Shown here: piece after piece, positions 50,576-58,546 of the stretch
How the letters are laid out: each line of letters starts with the position of its first letter
Numbering within the stretch: the stretch's first letter is position 1
Assembly (NCBI RefSeq): GCF_052065755.1
Contig: NZ_JBQHTK010000004.1
Location: 123,871 to 187,870, forward strand
DNA: 64,000 nt
Source of the DNA: Allocoprococcus sp004560705
Lineage (GTDB): Bacteria; Bacillota; Clostridia; Lachnospirales; Lachnospiraceae
Reading direction: 5' to 3'
Notes under the pieces: model-generated
What the model was told of the DNA's origin: nothing
The model's database searches: none
Seen by the model: only the letters and a program-made list of their open reading frames with translations
Made by a program: the position numbers and the translations under genes

Positions 50576-50634
50576 CAAGTACGCCGGGGCGTACTTGAAT
50601 CCCAAGGCAGAAGCAGGCGACTGTGTCTGCCTTG
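50576..50634 (+). promoter_or_regulatory. Two tandem hairpins between rpoZ and rimO
   Basis: A 10-bp arm CAAGTACGCC (50576-50585) with GGCGTACTTG (50588-50597), then CAAGGCAGA (50603-50611) with TCTGCCTTG (50626-50634). No T run directly after either. Possibly an attenuator, processing site or structured leader for rimO. Confidence 0.6.
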
Positions 50635-50716
50635 CTGAGCTTTATTTGGGAAGAGAATAAGGCGACAGGAGCTGCCTTTGGCGGCTTGAAAATTATTGAT
50701 ACGAGGAGAACATGCC

Positions 50717-52057
50717 ATGAACATTTTATTTGTTTCACTGGGCTGCGATAAGAATCTGGTGGATACGGAAGTGATGCTGGGACTTCTGGCAAAGAAGGGG
50801 CATCAGATGATCGATGATGAGACGCAGGCGGATATTGTGATCGTTAATACCTGCTGTTTTATTCACGATGCCAAGGAAGAGAGTATTCAGACTATTCTGG
50901 AAATGGCTCAGCTTAAAGAGACGGCTGTCCTTAAGAAACTGATCGTGACAGGCTGTCTGGCACAACGTTATAAAGAGGAGATCCTGGAGGAAATCCCGGA
51001 AGTGGATGCGGTGCTCGGAACCACATCCTACGATGAGATCGCGGAAGTGATCGACGGACTGTTCAGTGACAGCCCGATGGAACGGGCGGATGCCAGAATG
51101 ATCATGAAGGATGTGGATTATCTTCCCGAGACGCAAAAGGGAAGGTTGGTTACGACCGGCGGACATTTTGCCTATCTGAAGATCGCGGAAGGGTGCGATA
51201 AGCATTGCACGTACTGTATCATTCCGAAGATCCGCGGAAATTTCCGCAGTGTACCGATGGAGGAACTGATCGATGAGGCAAAAGAGCTTGCCGATCAGGG
51301 GGTTAAAGAACTGATTCTGGTAGCCCAGGAGACCACCCTTTACGGCAAAGACATTTACGGAGAGAAGTCGCTCCCGCGTCTTTTGAAAGCGCTCTGTAAG
51401 ATTCAGGGACTTCGGTGGATTCGCATTCTCTACTGTTATCCGGAGGAAATCACGGATGAGCTGATCCAGGTAATCAAGGAAGAACCCAAGATCTGCCATT
51501 ATCTGGATCTTCCGATCCAGCATGCAAGCGATGCAATCCTGAAGCGGATGGGAAGAAAAACATCGAAGGAACAGCTCATTTCCATTATCGGAAAACTTCG
51601 GGAAGAGATTCCGGACATCACTCTTCGGACAACGTTGATTACGGGATTCCCGGGAGAGACGGACGAACAGCATGAAGAGCTGATGGATTTTGTGGATCAG
51701 ATGGAATTCGAACGCCTGGGTGTCTTTACTTACTCACCGGAGGAGGATACGCCGGCAGCCGAGATGCCGGATCAGATTTCAGAAGAAATCAAGCAGGATC
51801 GTCAGGCTGAACTGATGGAGCTTCAGCAGGACATCGTGTTCGATCGGAATGAAGATCTGATCGGAGAAGAAATGCTCGTCATGATTGAGGGAAAGGTAGC
51901 CGATGAGAACGCGTATGTGGGAAGAACCTACCGCGATGCGCCGAACGTGGACGGACTGATCTTTGTAAATACAGATGAGGAACTGGTTTCCGGGGATTTC
52001 GCGAAAGTGAAAGTGACCGGGGCTATGGATTATGATTTGATAGGAGAATTATTATGA
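50717..52057 (+). CDS. rimO: Ribosomal protein S12 methylthiotransferase
   Basis: Radical-SAM enzyme adding a methylthio group to an Asp of ribosomal protein S12. The N-terminal MTTase domain has FVSLGCDKNLVDTEVML (Cys10) and VNTCCFI (about 45). The radical cluster motif CDKHCTYC gives Cys160, Cys164 and Cys167, and a C-terminal TRAM domain closes the protein at about 380-446. RimO rather than MiaB is favoured by the SLGCDKNLVD motif. 446 aa. ATG 50717 follows GAGGAG by 8 bases. Its stop overlaps the pgsA start (ATGA). Confidence 0.95.
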   Translation: MNILFVSLGCDKNLVDTEVMLGLLAKKGHQMIDDETQADIVIVNTCCFIHDAKEESIQTILEMAQLKETAVLKKLIVTGCLAQRYKEEILEEIPEVDAVLGTTSYDEIAEVIDGLFSDSPMERADARMIMKDVDYLPETQKGRLVTTGGHFAYLKIAEGCDKHCTYCIIPKIRGNFRSVPMEELIDEAKELADQGVKELILVAQETTLYGKDIYGEKSLPRLLKALCKIQGLRWIRILYCYPEEITDELIQVIKEEPKICHYLDLPIQHASDAILKRMGRKTSKEQLISIIGKLREEIPDITLRTTLITGFPGETDEQHEELMDFVDQMEFERLGVFTYSPEEDTPAAEMPDQISEEIKQDRQAELMELQQDIVFDRNEDLIGEEMLVMIEGKVADENAYVGRTYRDAPNVDGLIFVNTDEELVSGDFAKVKVTGAMDYDLIGELL

Positions 52058-52596
52058 ATTTACCAAATAAACTGACTGTACTTCGTGTGGTTATGATTCC
52101 GTTTTTTGTGGCATTTTTGCTGTTTGACATCACAGGCGCGGCAGATAAATGGATCGCACTTGCCATTTTCTGTGCGGCCAGCCTGACAGATATGCTGGAT
52201 GGAAAGATCGCGAGAAAATACAATCTGGTGACGAATTTCGGAAAGTTTATGGATCCGCTTGCAGATAAGCTTCTGGTGTGTACCGCGATGATCTGTCTGG
52301 TTTCCATGGACAAGTTGAACGTGATCGTCGTTCTGGTTATTATTGCAAGAGAATTTATCATCAGCGGGTTCCGGCTGGTGGCTTCCGACAACGGAATCGT
52401 CATTGCGGCGAGTTACTGGGGCAAATTTAAAACGGTGTCCCAGATGGCGATGGTCATCGTGTTGATTATGGATCTGGGAGGCGTGTTCGAAATGATCGGC
52501 AATGTGCTTGTCTGGGTGGCACTGATTCTGACCGTTGTATCACTGGTGGATTATATAGCGAAGAACAAGCAGGTATTGACACAGGGAGGCATGTAA
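52054..52596 (+). CDS. pgsA: CDP-diacylglycerol-glycerol-3-phosphate 3-phosphatidyltransferase
   Basis: Integral membrane enzyme making phosphatidylglycerol phosphate. The CDP-alcohol phosphotransferase signature is complete in TDMLDGKIARKYNLVTNFGK followed by FMDPLADK (about 47-74). MNLPNKLTVLRVVMIP is the typical N-terminus, and five to six helices are present. 180 aa. It overlaps rimO by 4 bases and precedes cinA by one base, as in many Clostridia. Confidence 0.95.
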   Translation: MNLPNKLTVLRVVMIPFFVAFLLFDITGAADKWIALAIFCAASLTDMLDGKIARKYNLVTNFGKFMDPLADKLLVCTAMICLVSMDKLNVIVVLVIIAREFIISGFRLVASDNGIVIAASYWGKFKTVSQMAMVIVLIMDLGGVFEMIGNVLVWVALILTVVSLVDYIAKNKQVLTQGGM

Positions 52597-52597
52597 C

Positions 52598-53860
52598 ATG
52601 GTTGTGGAACTGATTTCCGTAGGAACTGAAATTTTACTTGGAAATATTGTAAATACGAATGCGGCTTACCTAGCAGAGAAATGCGCTCTGCTAGGTTGTT
52701 CTTTATATCATCAGACGGTGGTGGGCGATAATGAGGAGCGTATGGAGGACGCGATACGTCAGGCACTTGACCGCTCGGATATCGTGATCCTGACAGGGGG
52801 ACTTGGACCTACGAAGGATGATTTGACGAAAGAAGTGACTGCACGTGTATTCGGAAGAGAACTGTATCTGGATGAGCATTCTAAAGAGCGGATCGAAGCG
52901 TATTTCGGTCGGATAGGGAGCAGCCGGATTACGGAGAACAACTGGAAACAGGCGTTGGTTCCGGAAGGCGCGATCGTGATCGATAACCATAACGGCACCG
53001 CTCCTGGACTGATCATTGAAGATCCGGAAAAGGGAAAGACAGCGATTCTGATTCCGGGACCACCGAATGAGATGAAACCCATGTTCGAACAGGACATTGC
53101 TTCGTACCTGAATAAACTGCAGCCGGAAGGAATTTATTCTCATATGGTGAAAATATGTGGTATCGGAGAGAGCCGGGCCGAAACGATGGTGGCGGATCTC
53201 ATGGACGCACAGACGAATCCGACGCTGGCACCTTATGCAAAGACGGGAGAAGTTCATTTCCGGGTGACTGCGAAGGCGAAATCCGAGGAAGAGGCAGAAG
53301 AGCTCATGAAGCCGATGATCGAGGAAATGTATCGACGCTTCGGCGATGCGGTGTATACGATCAATGAGCAGGAGACACTGGAAGAGAATCTTGTGGCACT
53401 TTTGAAAGAAAAGGGCATGACACTTTCGACCGCAGAATCCTGTACCGGGGGCAAGCTGGCCGGACGGCTTCTGAATGCGGCCGGAGCTTCTGAGGTGTTC
53501 AATGAAGGGTATATTACTTATGCAAATGCATCCAAGGAAAAGATTCTGGGTGTGAAGCATGAGACACTGGAAGAATTCGGCGCGGTAAGTGCACAGACAG
53601 CCGAAGAAATGGCGCGAGGTGCGGCAAAGGCAGCAGAGGCTGATGCGGCTCTGAGTGTGACCGGAATCGCGGGACCGGGCGGCGGGACCAAGGAAAAGCC
53701 GGTCGGACTGGTCTATATCGGATGTGCGGTGAACGGACGCGTGACGACCCGGGAATGTCATTTCACCGGAAACCGGGAGAAAAATCGGGATTATGCGGTT
53801 GTGCGGGCGCTTACACTTTTGAGGGAGGAATTGCTGGCGGCAGGACAGCAGCAGAAATAA
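52598..53860 (+). CDS. cinA: CinA-family protein (NMN/ADP-ribose pyrophosphatase and nicotinamide deamidase type)
   Basis: Full-length CinA (420 aa). The N-terminal MoaB-like COG1058 domain has VELISVGTEILLGNIVNTNA and ILTGGLGPTKDDLTKE; the C-terminal PncC-type domain (about 260-418) has STAESCTGGKLAGRLLN and SVTGIAGPGGGTKEKPVG. Known members cleave ADP-ribose or deamidate NMN; the link to competence varies. The gene begins one base after pgsA. An 11-bp perfect hairpin lies in its coding region at 52668-52696. Confidence 0.93.
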   Translation: MVVELISVGTEILLGNIVNTNAAYLAEKCALLGCSLYHQTVVGDNEERMEDAIRQALDRSDIVILTGGLGPTKDDLTKEVTARVFGRELYLDEHSKERIEAYFGRIGSSRITENNWKQALVPEGAIVIDNHNGTAPGLIIEDPEKGKTAILIPGPPNEMKPMFEQDIASYLNKLQPEGIYSHMVKICGIGESRAETMVADLMDAQTNPTLAPYAKTGEVHFRVTAKAKSEEEAEELMKPMIEEMYRRFGDAVYTINEQETLEENLVALLKEKGMTLSTAESCTGGKLAGRLLNAAGASEVFNEGYITYANASKEKILGVKHETLEEFGAVSAQTAEEMARGAAKAAEADAALSVTGIAGPGGGTKEKPVGLVYIGCAVNGRVTTRECHFTGNREKNRDYAVVRALTLLREELLAAGQQQK

Positions 53861-53878
53861 CATAAAGAGGTAAAGCGT

Positions 53879-55309
53879 ATGATAATTAAAAGACTGGAAA
53901 ATGAGGAAATACTGGAAGGACTGCATCTGGTATGGGATGTGTTTGCTGCTGATATTGCACCGACGTATTCGAGGGAAGGTGTAGAAGAATTTCAGAAATT
54001 TATTAAATATGAGAATTTTATGCCGAAGGTGCAGAGCGGACAACTGATTGTGTTCGGAGCAATGGAAGGACAGGAGCTCTGCGGAGTCGGTGCTGTGCAG
54101 ACTGACGGGCACATTGCGCTTCTGTTTGTCGGGAAGAACTGGCAGAGACGGGGAATCGGAAGGCTGCTCTTTGTTGCCCTGCAGCAGTTCTGTATTGTGG
54201 CATTTGGAATAACGAAGATGACGGTTCATGCGGCGCCTCAGGCCGAAGGATTTTACAGGCGGCTTGGATTCCATGAAGTGGCTCCGGAGCAGGTGAAAAA
54301 CCAAGTCCGTTACGTTCCGATGGAAAGAGCGATGAGTGCGGAAGAAATCCGGCTTCAGAAAAAAGCAAAACGCAGAGGAAAATTCCTGATGCTGGCTATC
54401 CTGGCTCTTGTGGTACTTCTGGGAATAGGTGTCGGAACGACAGCGTATAGAGTATTTACGATGGTTCAGGATGGAATTATGGATGGCGGAGGAATGAAAA
54501 ATCCATTCCTAAGCGATGGGGGTCAAACGGATCAAACGGAGAAAGAGACGAAAAAAGAGACCGGGGAAGGAATTGATGGAATCGAATGTTACCAGGCGGA
54601 GAACCTGCCCTACACGATTACGGAGGAGTCTTATTCTTATGAATCCTCGAAAAGTGAGGGAAGCATCACATCCCAGTTCGATGTGAAGTATCCGCAGATC
54701 CAGGGGCTGGAAGGAGAACAGATTGCGAAGGTTAATGAGGAACTGAAAAACTGTGCGATGAGTACGGTCAATGCGCTGTATCTTAAGGCCAGCGATGATA
54801 TGAAAGCGGCGGTGATGAAAGAAGACTCTCCGATCCTCGCAAGTAAGGTGACTTATCGTGTGACATACGCGGGAGAAGATTTTATCAGCGTAGTCTTCTC
54901 GGATGATTATTATGCAGGAAACAAAAATGCAAGATATCAGGATCTAAGAACGAGAAACATCCGCCTGTCAGACGGAAAAATCTATGAAACGAGTGAAATC
55001 ATCAATGTAGATACGGAATTTATAAAAGAATGGAAGAAACGGATGAAAGAAGAAGCACCGAATTCGATCGTAGTAGATGCGCTGAAGACGTCACAGTATC
55101 GGAAAATCCTGAGCGGAGAGATCCTTGATAACCGTTATTATGACAATTTCTTCGTGGACAAGGACGGTATTGAAATCGGTATGACCTATCATTATCGGGA
55201 TGATGAACAGCAGAAGGAAGAGCGTGGCTGGATCACCGCACCATTTACAATGGAGGAGATAAAAGCCTACAAAACAGACAGTGATTTTTGGAATCTTTGT
55301 ACAAACTAA
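53879..55309 (+). CDS. GNAT acetyltransferase fused through a membrane helix to a DUF3298/RsiV-like extracytoplasmic domain
   Basis: A 476-residue fusion. Residues 1-150 are a GNAT N-acetyltransferase fold: ALLFVGKNWQRRGIGRLLF is the acetyl-CoA pyrophosphate loop (RRGIGR) and EGFYRRLGFHEV the C-terminal strand-helix. A Lys-rich stop-transfer stretch (RLQKKAKRRGK, about 158-168) precedes one membrane helix (about 169-189), so the GNAT domain is cytoplasmic. The rest is outside: a charged Thr/Glu/Lys linker (about 212-230), then PYTITEESYSYESS and a DUF4163/DUF3298-like region as in RsiV, with SVVFSDDYYAGNKN and RTRNIRLSDGKIYETSEI. This suggests a sensing or anchoring role coupled to acetylation. 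RBS AAAGAGG. Confidence 0.75.
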   Translation: MIIKRLENEEILEGLHLVWDVFAADIAPTYSREGVEEFQKFIKYENFMPKVQSGQLIVFGAMEGQELCGVGAVQTDGHIALLFVGKNWQRRGIGRLLFVALQQFCIVAFGITKMTVHAAPQAEGFYRRLGFHEVAPEQVKNQVRYVPMERAMSAEEIRLQKKAKRRGKFLMLAILALVVLLGIGVGTTAYRVFTMVQDGIMDGGGMKNPFLSDGGQTDQTEKETKKETGEGIDGIECYQAENLPYTITEESYSYESSKSEGSITSQFDVKYPQIQGLEGEQIAKVNEELKNCAMSTVNALYLKASDDMKAAVMKEDSPILASKVTYRVTYAGEDFISVVFSDDYYAGNKNARYQDLRTRNIRLSDGKIYETSEIINVDTEFIKEWKKRMKEEAPNSIVVDALKTSQYRKILSGEILDNRYYDNFFVDKDGIEIGMTYHYRDDEQQKEERGWITAPFTMEEIKAYKTDSDFWNLCTN

Positions 55310-55419
55310 TGATTGACGAATGTCGAAAATTATGCGAAAATAAAGACATATATGGGGTGTTAAAAATATGTCAAACACACTATAGGAAGAAATCATTTAC
55401 ATTTGAAAGGAGTTTTAAC

Positions 55420-56112
55420 ATGATTTATTCACATGAAGTAGAAATGATGTGTCCGGTAGCTCAGGGTGCAAATCACGGACCGGCTCCGATTCCGGAAGAA
55501 GCGAAATGGGTTAAAGCAAAAGAAGTAAAGGATATTTCTGGTCTGACACACGGAATTGGCTGGTGTGCACCGCAGCAGGGAGCATGCAAACTGACTTTGA
55601 ATGTTAAAGATGGTATTATCCAGGAAGCATTGGTTGAGACGATCGGATGTTCAGGAATGACTCATTCCGCAGCTATGGCATCTGAAATTCTTCCGGGCAA
55701 GACAATTCTGGAAGCACTGAATACAGACCTTGTATGTGATGCTATCAATACAGCAATGAGAGAGTTATTCTTACAGATCGTTTACGGAAGAACTCAGAGT
55801 GCATTCTCTGAAGACGGACTTCCGATCGGCGCAGGTCTGGAAGACCTTGGTAAAGGACTTCGTTCTCAGGTTGGTACAATGTATGGAACACTTGCAAAAG
55901 GTCCTCGTTATCTTGAAATGGCAGAAGGATATGTTACAGGTATCGCACTGGACGAGCATGATGAGATCATCGGTTACAAATTCGTAAGCCTTGGCAAATT
56001 CACAGATTTCATCAAAGGCGGAGACGAACCAAACGTAGCATGGGAGAAAGCTCAGGGACAGTATGGTCGTGTAGCTGACGCTGTTAAGATCATCGACCCA
56101 CGTAAAGCTTAA
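55420..56112 (+). CDS. NifU-like Fe-S cluster scaffold protein (GGGtGRT partner)
   Basis: A 230-residue protein annotated in relatives as iron-sulfur assembly scaffold (NifU N-terminal domain type). GWCAPQQGACKLTLNVKDGI (about 46-65) and ETIGCSGMTHSAAMASEIL (about 72-90) carry conserved cysteines in an IscU/NifU-like context. It is longer than IscU, with an extra C-terminal part of unknown role. It nearly always pairs with the GGGtGRT protein that follows after 75 bases. The function of the pair is not established. A longer upstream ORF start is rejected in favour of ATG 55420 after AAAGGAG. Confidence 0.78.
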   Translation: MIYSHEVEMMCPVAQGANHGPAPIPEEAKWVKAKEVKDISGLTHGIGWCAPQQGACKLTLNVKDGIIQEALVETIGCSGMTHSAAMASEILPGKTILEALNTDLVCDAINTAMRELFLQIVYGRTQSAFSEDGLPIGAGLEDLGKGLRSQVGTMYGTLAKGPRYLEMAEGYVTGIALDEHDEIIGYKFVSLGKFTDFIKGGDEPNVAWEKAQGQYGRVADAVKIIDPRKA

Positions 56113-56187
56113 TCATTAGTGTCGCCTTAAGAATTGGTGCCGCTTGTACATATCAGGTAACTTAAAATAAATCAGGAGGACAAGTAA

Positions 56188-57198
56188 ATGGCTTTATTTG
56201 AATCATATGAAAGAAGAATTGATAAAATCAATGAAGTATTAAACAGCTATGGCATTGCTTCTTTGGAAGAAGCAGAAAAGATTACAAAGGATGCCGGACT
56301 TGATGTTTATAATCAGGTTAAGGCTATTCAGCCGATCTGTTTTGAAAATGCATGCTGGGCATATATCACAGGTGCAGCAATCGCAATTAAGAAAAATGTT
56401 GACACAGCAGCAGAAGCTGCAGCAGCAATCGGTGAAGGCCTTCAGGCTTTCTGTATCCCGGGTTCTGTAGCAGACCAGAGAAAAGTAGGTCTTGGACACG
56501 GTAACCTTGGAAAGATGCTTCTGGAAGAAGATACAGACTGCTTCGCATTCCTTGCTGGTCATGAATCATTCGCAGCAGCTGAAGGCGCAATCGGTATCGC
56601 TGAAAAAGCAAACAAAGTTCGTAAAAAACCGCTTCGTGTTATCCTGAACGGTCTCGGAAAAGACGCTGCAAAGATCATTTCCAGAATTAACGGATTCACA
56701 TACGTTCAGACAGAATACGATTATTATACAGGAGAACTGAAAGAAGTTCAGAGAATCGCTTACTCTGACGGACTTCGTTCTAAAGTAAACTGCTACGGAG
56801 CAAACGATGTACGTGAAGGTGTTGCAATCATGCACAAAGAAGGCGTAGACGTTTCTATCACAGGTAACTCTACAAACCCGACACGTTTCCAGCATCCGGT
56901 TGCAGGTACATACAAGAAAGAATGTATCGAACAGGGCAAGAAATATTTCTCAGTTGCTTCAGGCGGCGGTACAGGACGTACCCTTCACCCGGACAACATG
57001 GCAGCAGGACCGGCTTCCTATGGTATGACGGATACACTCGGACGTATGCACTCTGACGCACAGTTCGCAGGATCTTCTTCCGTACCGGCTCATGTAGAAA
57101 TGATGGGACTTATCGGTGCGGGAAATAACCCGATGGTTGGTATGACGGTAGCAGTTGCAGTTTCTATCGAAGAAGCTAAGAAGGCTGGAAGATTCTAA
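56188..57198 (+). CDS. GGGtGRT protein
   Basis: A 336-residue protein named for its motif, seen here as SGGGTGRTLHPDN (about 258-270). Other conserved segments are AFCIPGSVADQRKVGLGHGN (about 88-107), FLAGHESFAAAEGAIG and GITGNSTNPTRFQHPVAGTY-like sequence. It has no signal peptide. The family is widespread in gut Clostridia and Bacteroidetes, with no proven activity; Gly-rich loops suggest nucleotide or phosphate binding, which is inference. Codon use is noticeably cleaner and T/A-ending, like a highly expressed gene. RBS CAGGAGG, terminator after. Confidence 0.85.
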   Translation: MALFESYERRIDKINEVLNSYGIASLEEAEKITKDAGLDVYNQVKAIQPICFENACWAYITGAAIAIKKNVDTAAEAAAAIGEGLQAFCIPGSVADQRKVGLGHGNLGKMLLEEDTDCFAFLAGHESFAAAEGAIGIAEKANKVRKKPLRVILNGLGKDAAKIISRINGFTYVQTEYDYYTGELKEVQRIAYSDGLRSKVNCYGANDVREGVAIMHKEGVDVSITGNSTNPTRFQHPVAGTYKKECIEQGKKYFSVASGGGTGRTLHPDNMAAGPASYGMTDTLGRMHSDAQFAGSSSVPAHVEMMGLIGAGNNPMVGMTVAVAVSIEEAKKAGRF

Positions 57199-57227
57199 TT
57201 GAAAAACCGCATATAATAAAGCTTTAT

Positions 57228-57262
57228 GAAGTGCTAAGAGTTTTTTCTTAGCACTTCTTTTA
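57228..57262 (+). terminator. Terminator after GGGtGRT gene
   Basis: GAAGTGCTAAGA (57228-57239) pairs perfectly with TCTTAGCACTTC (57246-57257), followed by TTTTAA. Confidence 0.9.
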
Positions 57263-57269
57263 ATGTCAA

Positions 57270-57318
57270 AGTAAAAGAAATCACTCCACGAAGAAAGATT
57301 ACTTTGTGAAGCGATTCC
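57270..57318 (-). terminator. Terminator of the leftward ECF-type gene
   Basis: On the minus strand GGAATCGCTTCAC (57318-57306) pairs with GTGGAGTGATTTC (57289-57277) using three G-T pairs, then TTTTAC. Confidence 0.6.
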
Positions 57319-57362
57319 TTTTTTGAAAAGCAGAAGATTACAGAATGATTTGAATCCTGTAA

Positions 57363-57921
57363 TTAACTGATTCTCCCATATACTTTTTTCACAGGCTGAT
57401 ATAATATTGCAATTGCAATAACCATAAATACAGCATTGATGACAGTTGCTGGAATTGAGATTACAGAGCCTGCAATTGCAGCTGCGAGTCCATTTCCGAG
57501 GATCATCATCTTTACAGTACCCATGACCAGCTCGATCAGAACATTCATACATCCGTAGATGACTGCACTGATAATTGCACCTGTGTATTCTTTTTTCTTA
57601 TCGCCGTTCGCTTTTTCCTTAAGAGAAGCAAATATCACTCCGATGATCAGACATTTGACAACTGTTTCGATAAATACCTGAGGAACATCCTGCATATATC
57701 CATTTAGGATATCAAAGATGATAAGTCCAAGCGTTCCCGATACAGCGCCTTTTTTACCGTTCTGCAGAAGAACACCCATCACTACGAAAACATGACCAAA
57801 ATGTACAAAGGGTGTGCCTATCGCTGCCCGGCAGCGGAATTCGAAATGCTTGTATTCCAAGGAATGTAATTGCAGCGAAAAATGCTGTGATAACTAATTC
57901 CTTTACTTTATTCGTAACCAT
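57363..57921 (-). pseudogene. ECF transporter S component, frameshifted
   Basis: The N-terminal part MVTNKVKELVITAFFAAITF ending FRIPLP and the C-terminal part AAIGTPFVHFGHVFVVMGVL with GTLGLIIFDILNGYMQDVPQ lie in two different frames. They join as RIPLPAAIGTPF if one base is removed from the three-base run at 57827-57829. The restored protein of about 186 aa would have six helices, typical of an ECF S component (substrate-binding membrane subunit, vitamin or similar). Start at 57921-57919 after GGGAGG. Substrate cannot be named. As read, the gene is broken; sequencing error is an alternative. Confidence 0.75.
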
Positions 57922-58030
57922 TCTATATACCTCCCGGTTGATTTCCTTTATAAAATAATGAAAAATATTATACATGGAAAGTATATAAATAAGAATAGCC
58001 AATTTTATGTAATTTTTACAGTCCAGTTTT

Positions 58031-58061
58031 GGGTGACTGGGGGGCGTGTACATAGTCACCC
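58031..58061. repeat. GC-rich inverted repeat (REP-like), copy 1
   Basis: GGGTGACT (58031-58038) pairs with AGTCACCC (58054-58061) around a G-rich centre. It shares the GTGACTGGGGG string with the palindrome at 60635. The 315 bases between the ECF gene and the SH3-like gene hold only this element and the next gene's promoter. Confidence 0.6.
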
Positions 58062-58136
58062 GCTCAGGTTATTTCTGTCCGACTGAGATTGGTCATTTCT
58101 CTTTCAAAATACAATGATTTCTCCTTACATTACTAC

Positions 58137-58164
58137 TTGACAAGCATATAATTAATGCTATAAT
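58137..58164 (+). promoter_or_regulatory. Promoter of the SH3-like/DUF445 unit
   Basis: -35 TTGACA (58137-58142), 16-bp spacer, -10 TATAAT (58159-58164), about 70 bases before the gene. Confidence 0.8.
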
Positions 58165-58235
58165 AATTTAATTGTAAATAATTTAAAAACGAAATAAAAA
58201 CCGATTCATAAAAAAGTGAAATGGAGGAAATTGAA

Positions 58236-58493
58236 ATGGCACTGACTGATGATGAAAAGATGTGGGACACAATTGAAGAACATGGGGCACCATGTAAAGT
58301 AAACTTATTCTGCGATTCAAAAAAGACTTATACTGGTCCGGGTGAAGAATATGTTGATTTGTGGAGTATACAGGACAAGAAGATTCCGGTTGACTTGGAA
58401 GAAATCCGACGCGGTAAGGGAAATGTTCTCTGGGGAAGATTAAAAGATGGATTTGGATGGATCGATCTAAGAAATGTTCAGTTGGCTGAATAG
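58236..58493 (+). CDS. Small SH3-like protein
   Basis: An 85-residue protein without signal peptide. After a short acidic start (MALTDDEKMWDTIEEHG) the sequence NLFCDSKKTYTGPGEEYVDL and VLWGRLKDGFGWIDLRNVQL resembles a single bacterial SH3 domain, with the closing GWI-L-V strand pattern. Such domains in exported proteins bind cell wall, but this one appears cytoplasmic, so its ligand is unclear. ATG 58236 follows GGAGG by 8 bases and is preferred over ATG 58221. It lies 53 bases upstream of the DUF445 gene. Confidence 0.7.
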   Translation: MALTDDEKMWDTIEEHGAPCKVNLFCDSKKTYTGPGEEYVDLWSIQDKKIPVDLEEIRRGKGNVLWGRLKDGFGWIDLRNVQLAE

Positions 58494-58546
58494 ATCTTCT
58501 TGATGTGAAAAAATAGGAAAATGAAATGTATCGGAGGAACTGAGGG

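Noticed and set aside
50717..52057. Assignment as MiaB instead of RimO
   Set aside because: The N-terminal SLGCDKNLVD and the neighbouring pgsA-cinA context fit RimO; MiaB has a different N-terminal motif (TxGCQMN type).
52703..54304. 533-codon minus-strand open frame
   Set aside because: Antisense to cinA and the GNAT fusion; low-quality composition rich in Arg, His, Phe and Ser and no start signal.
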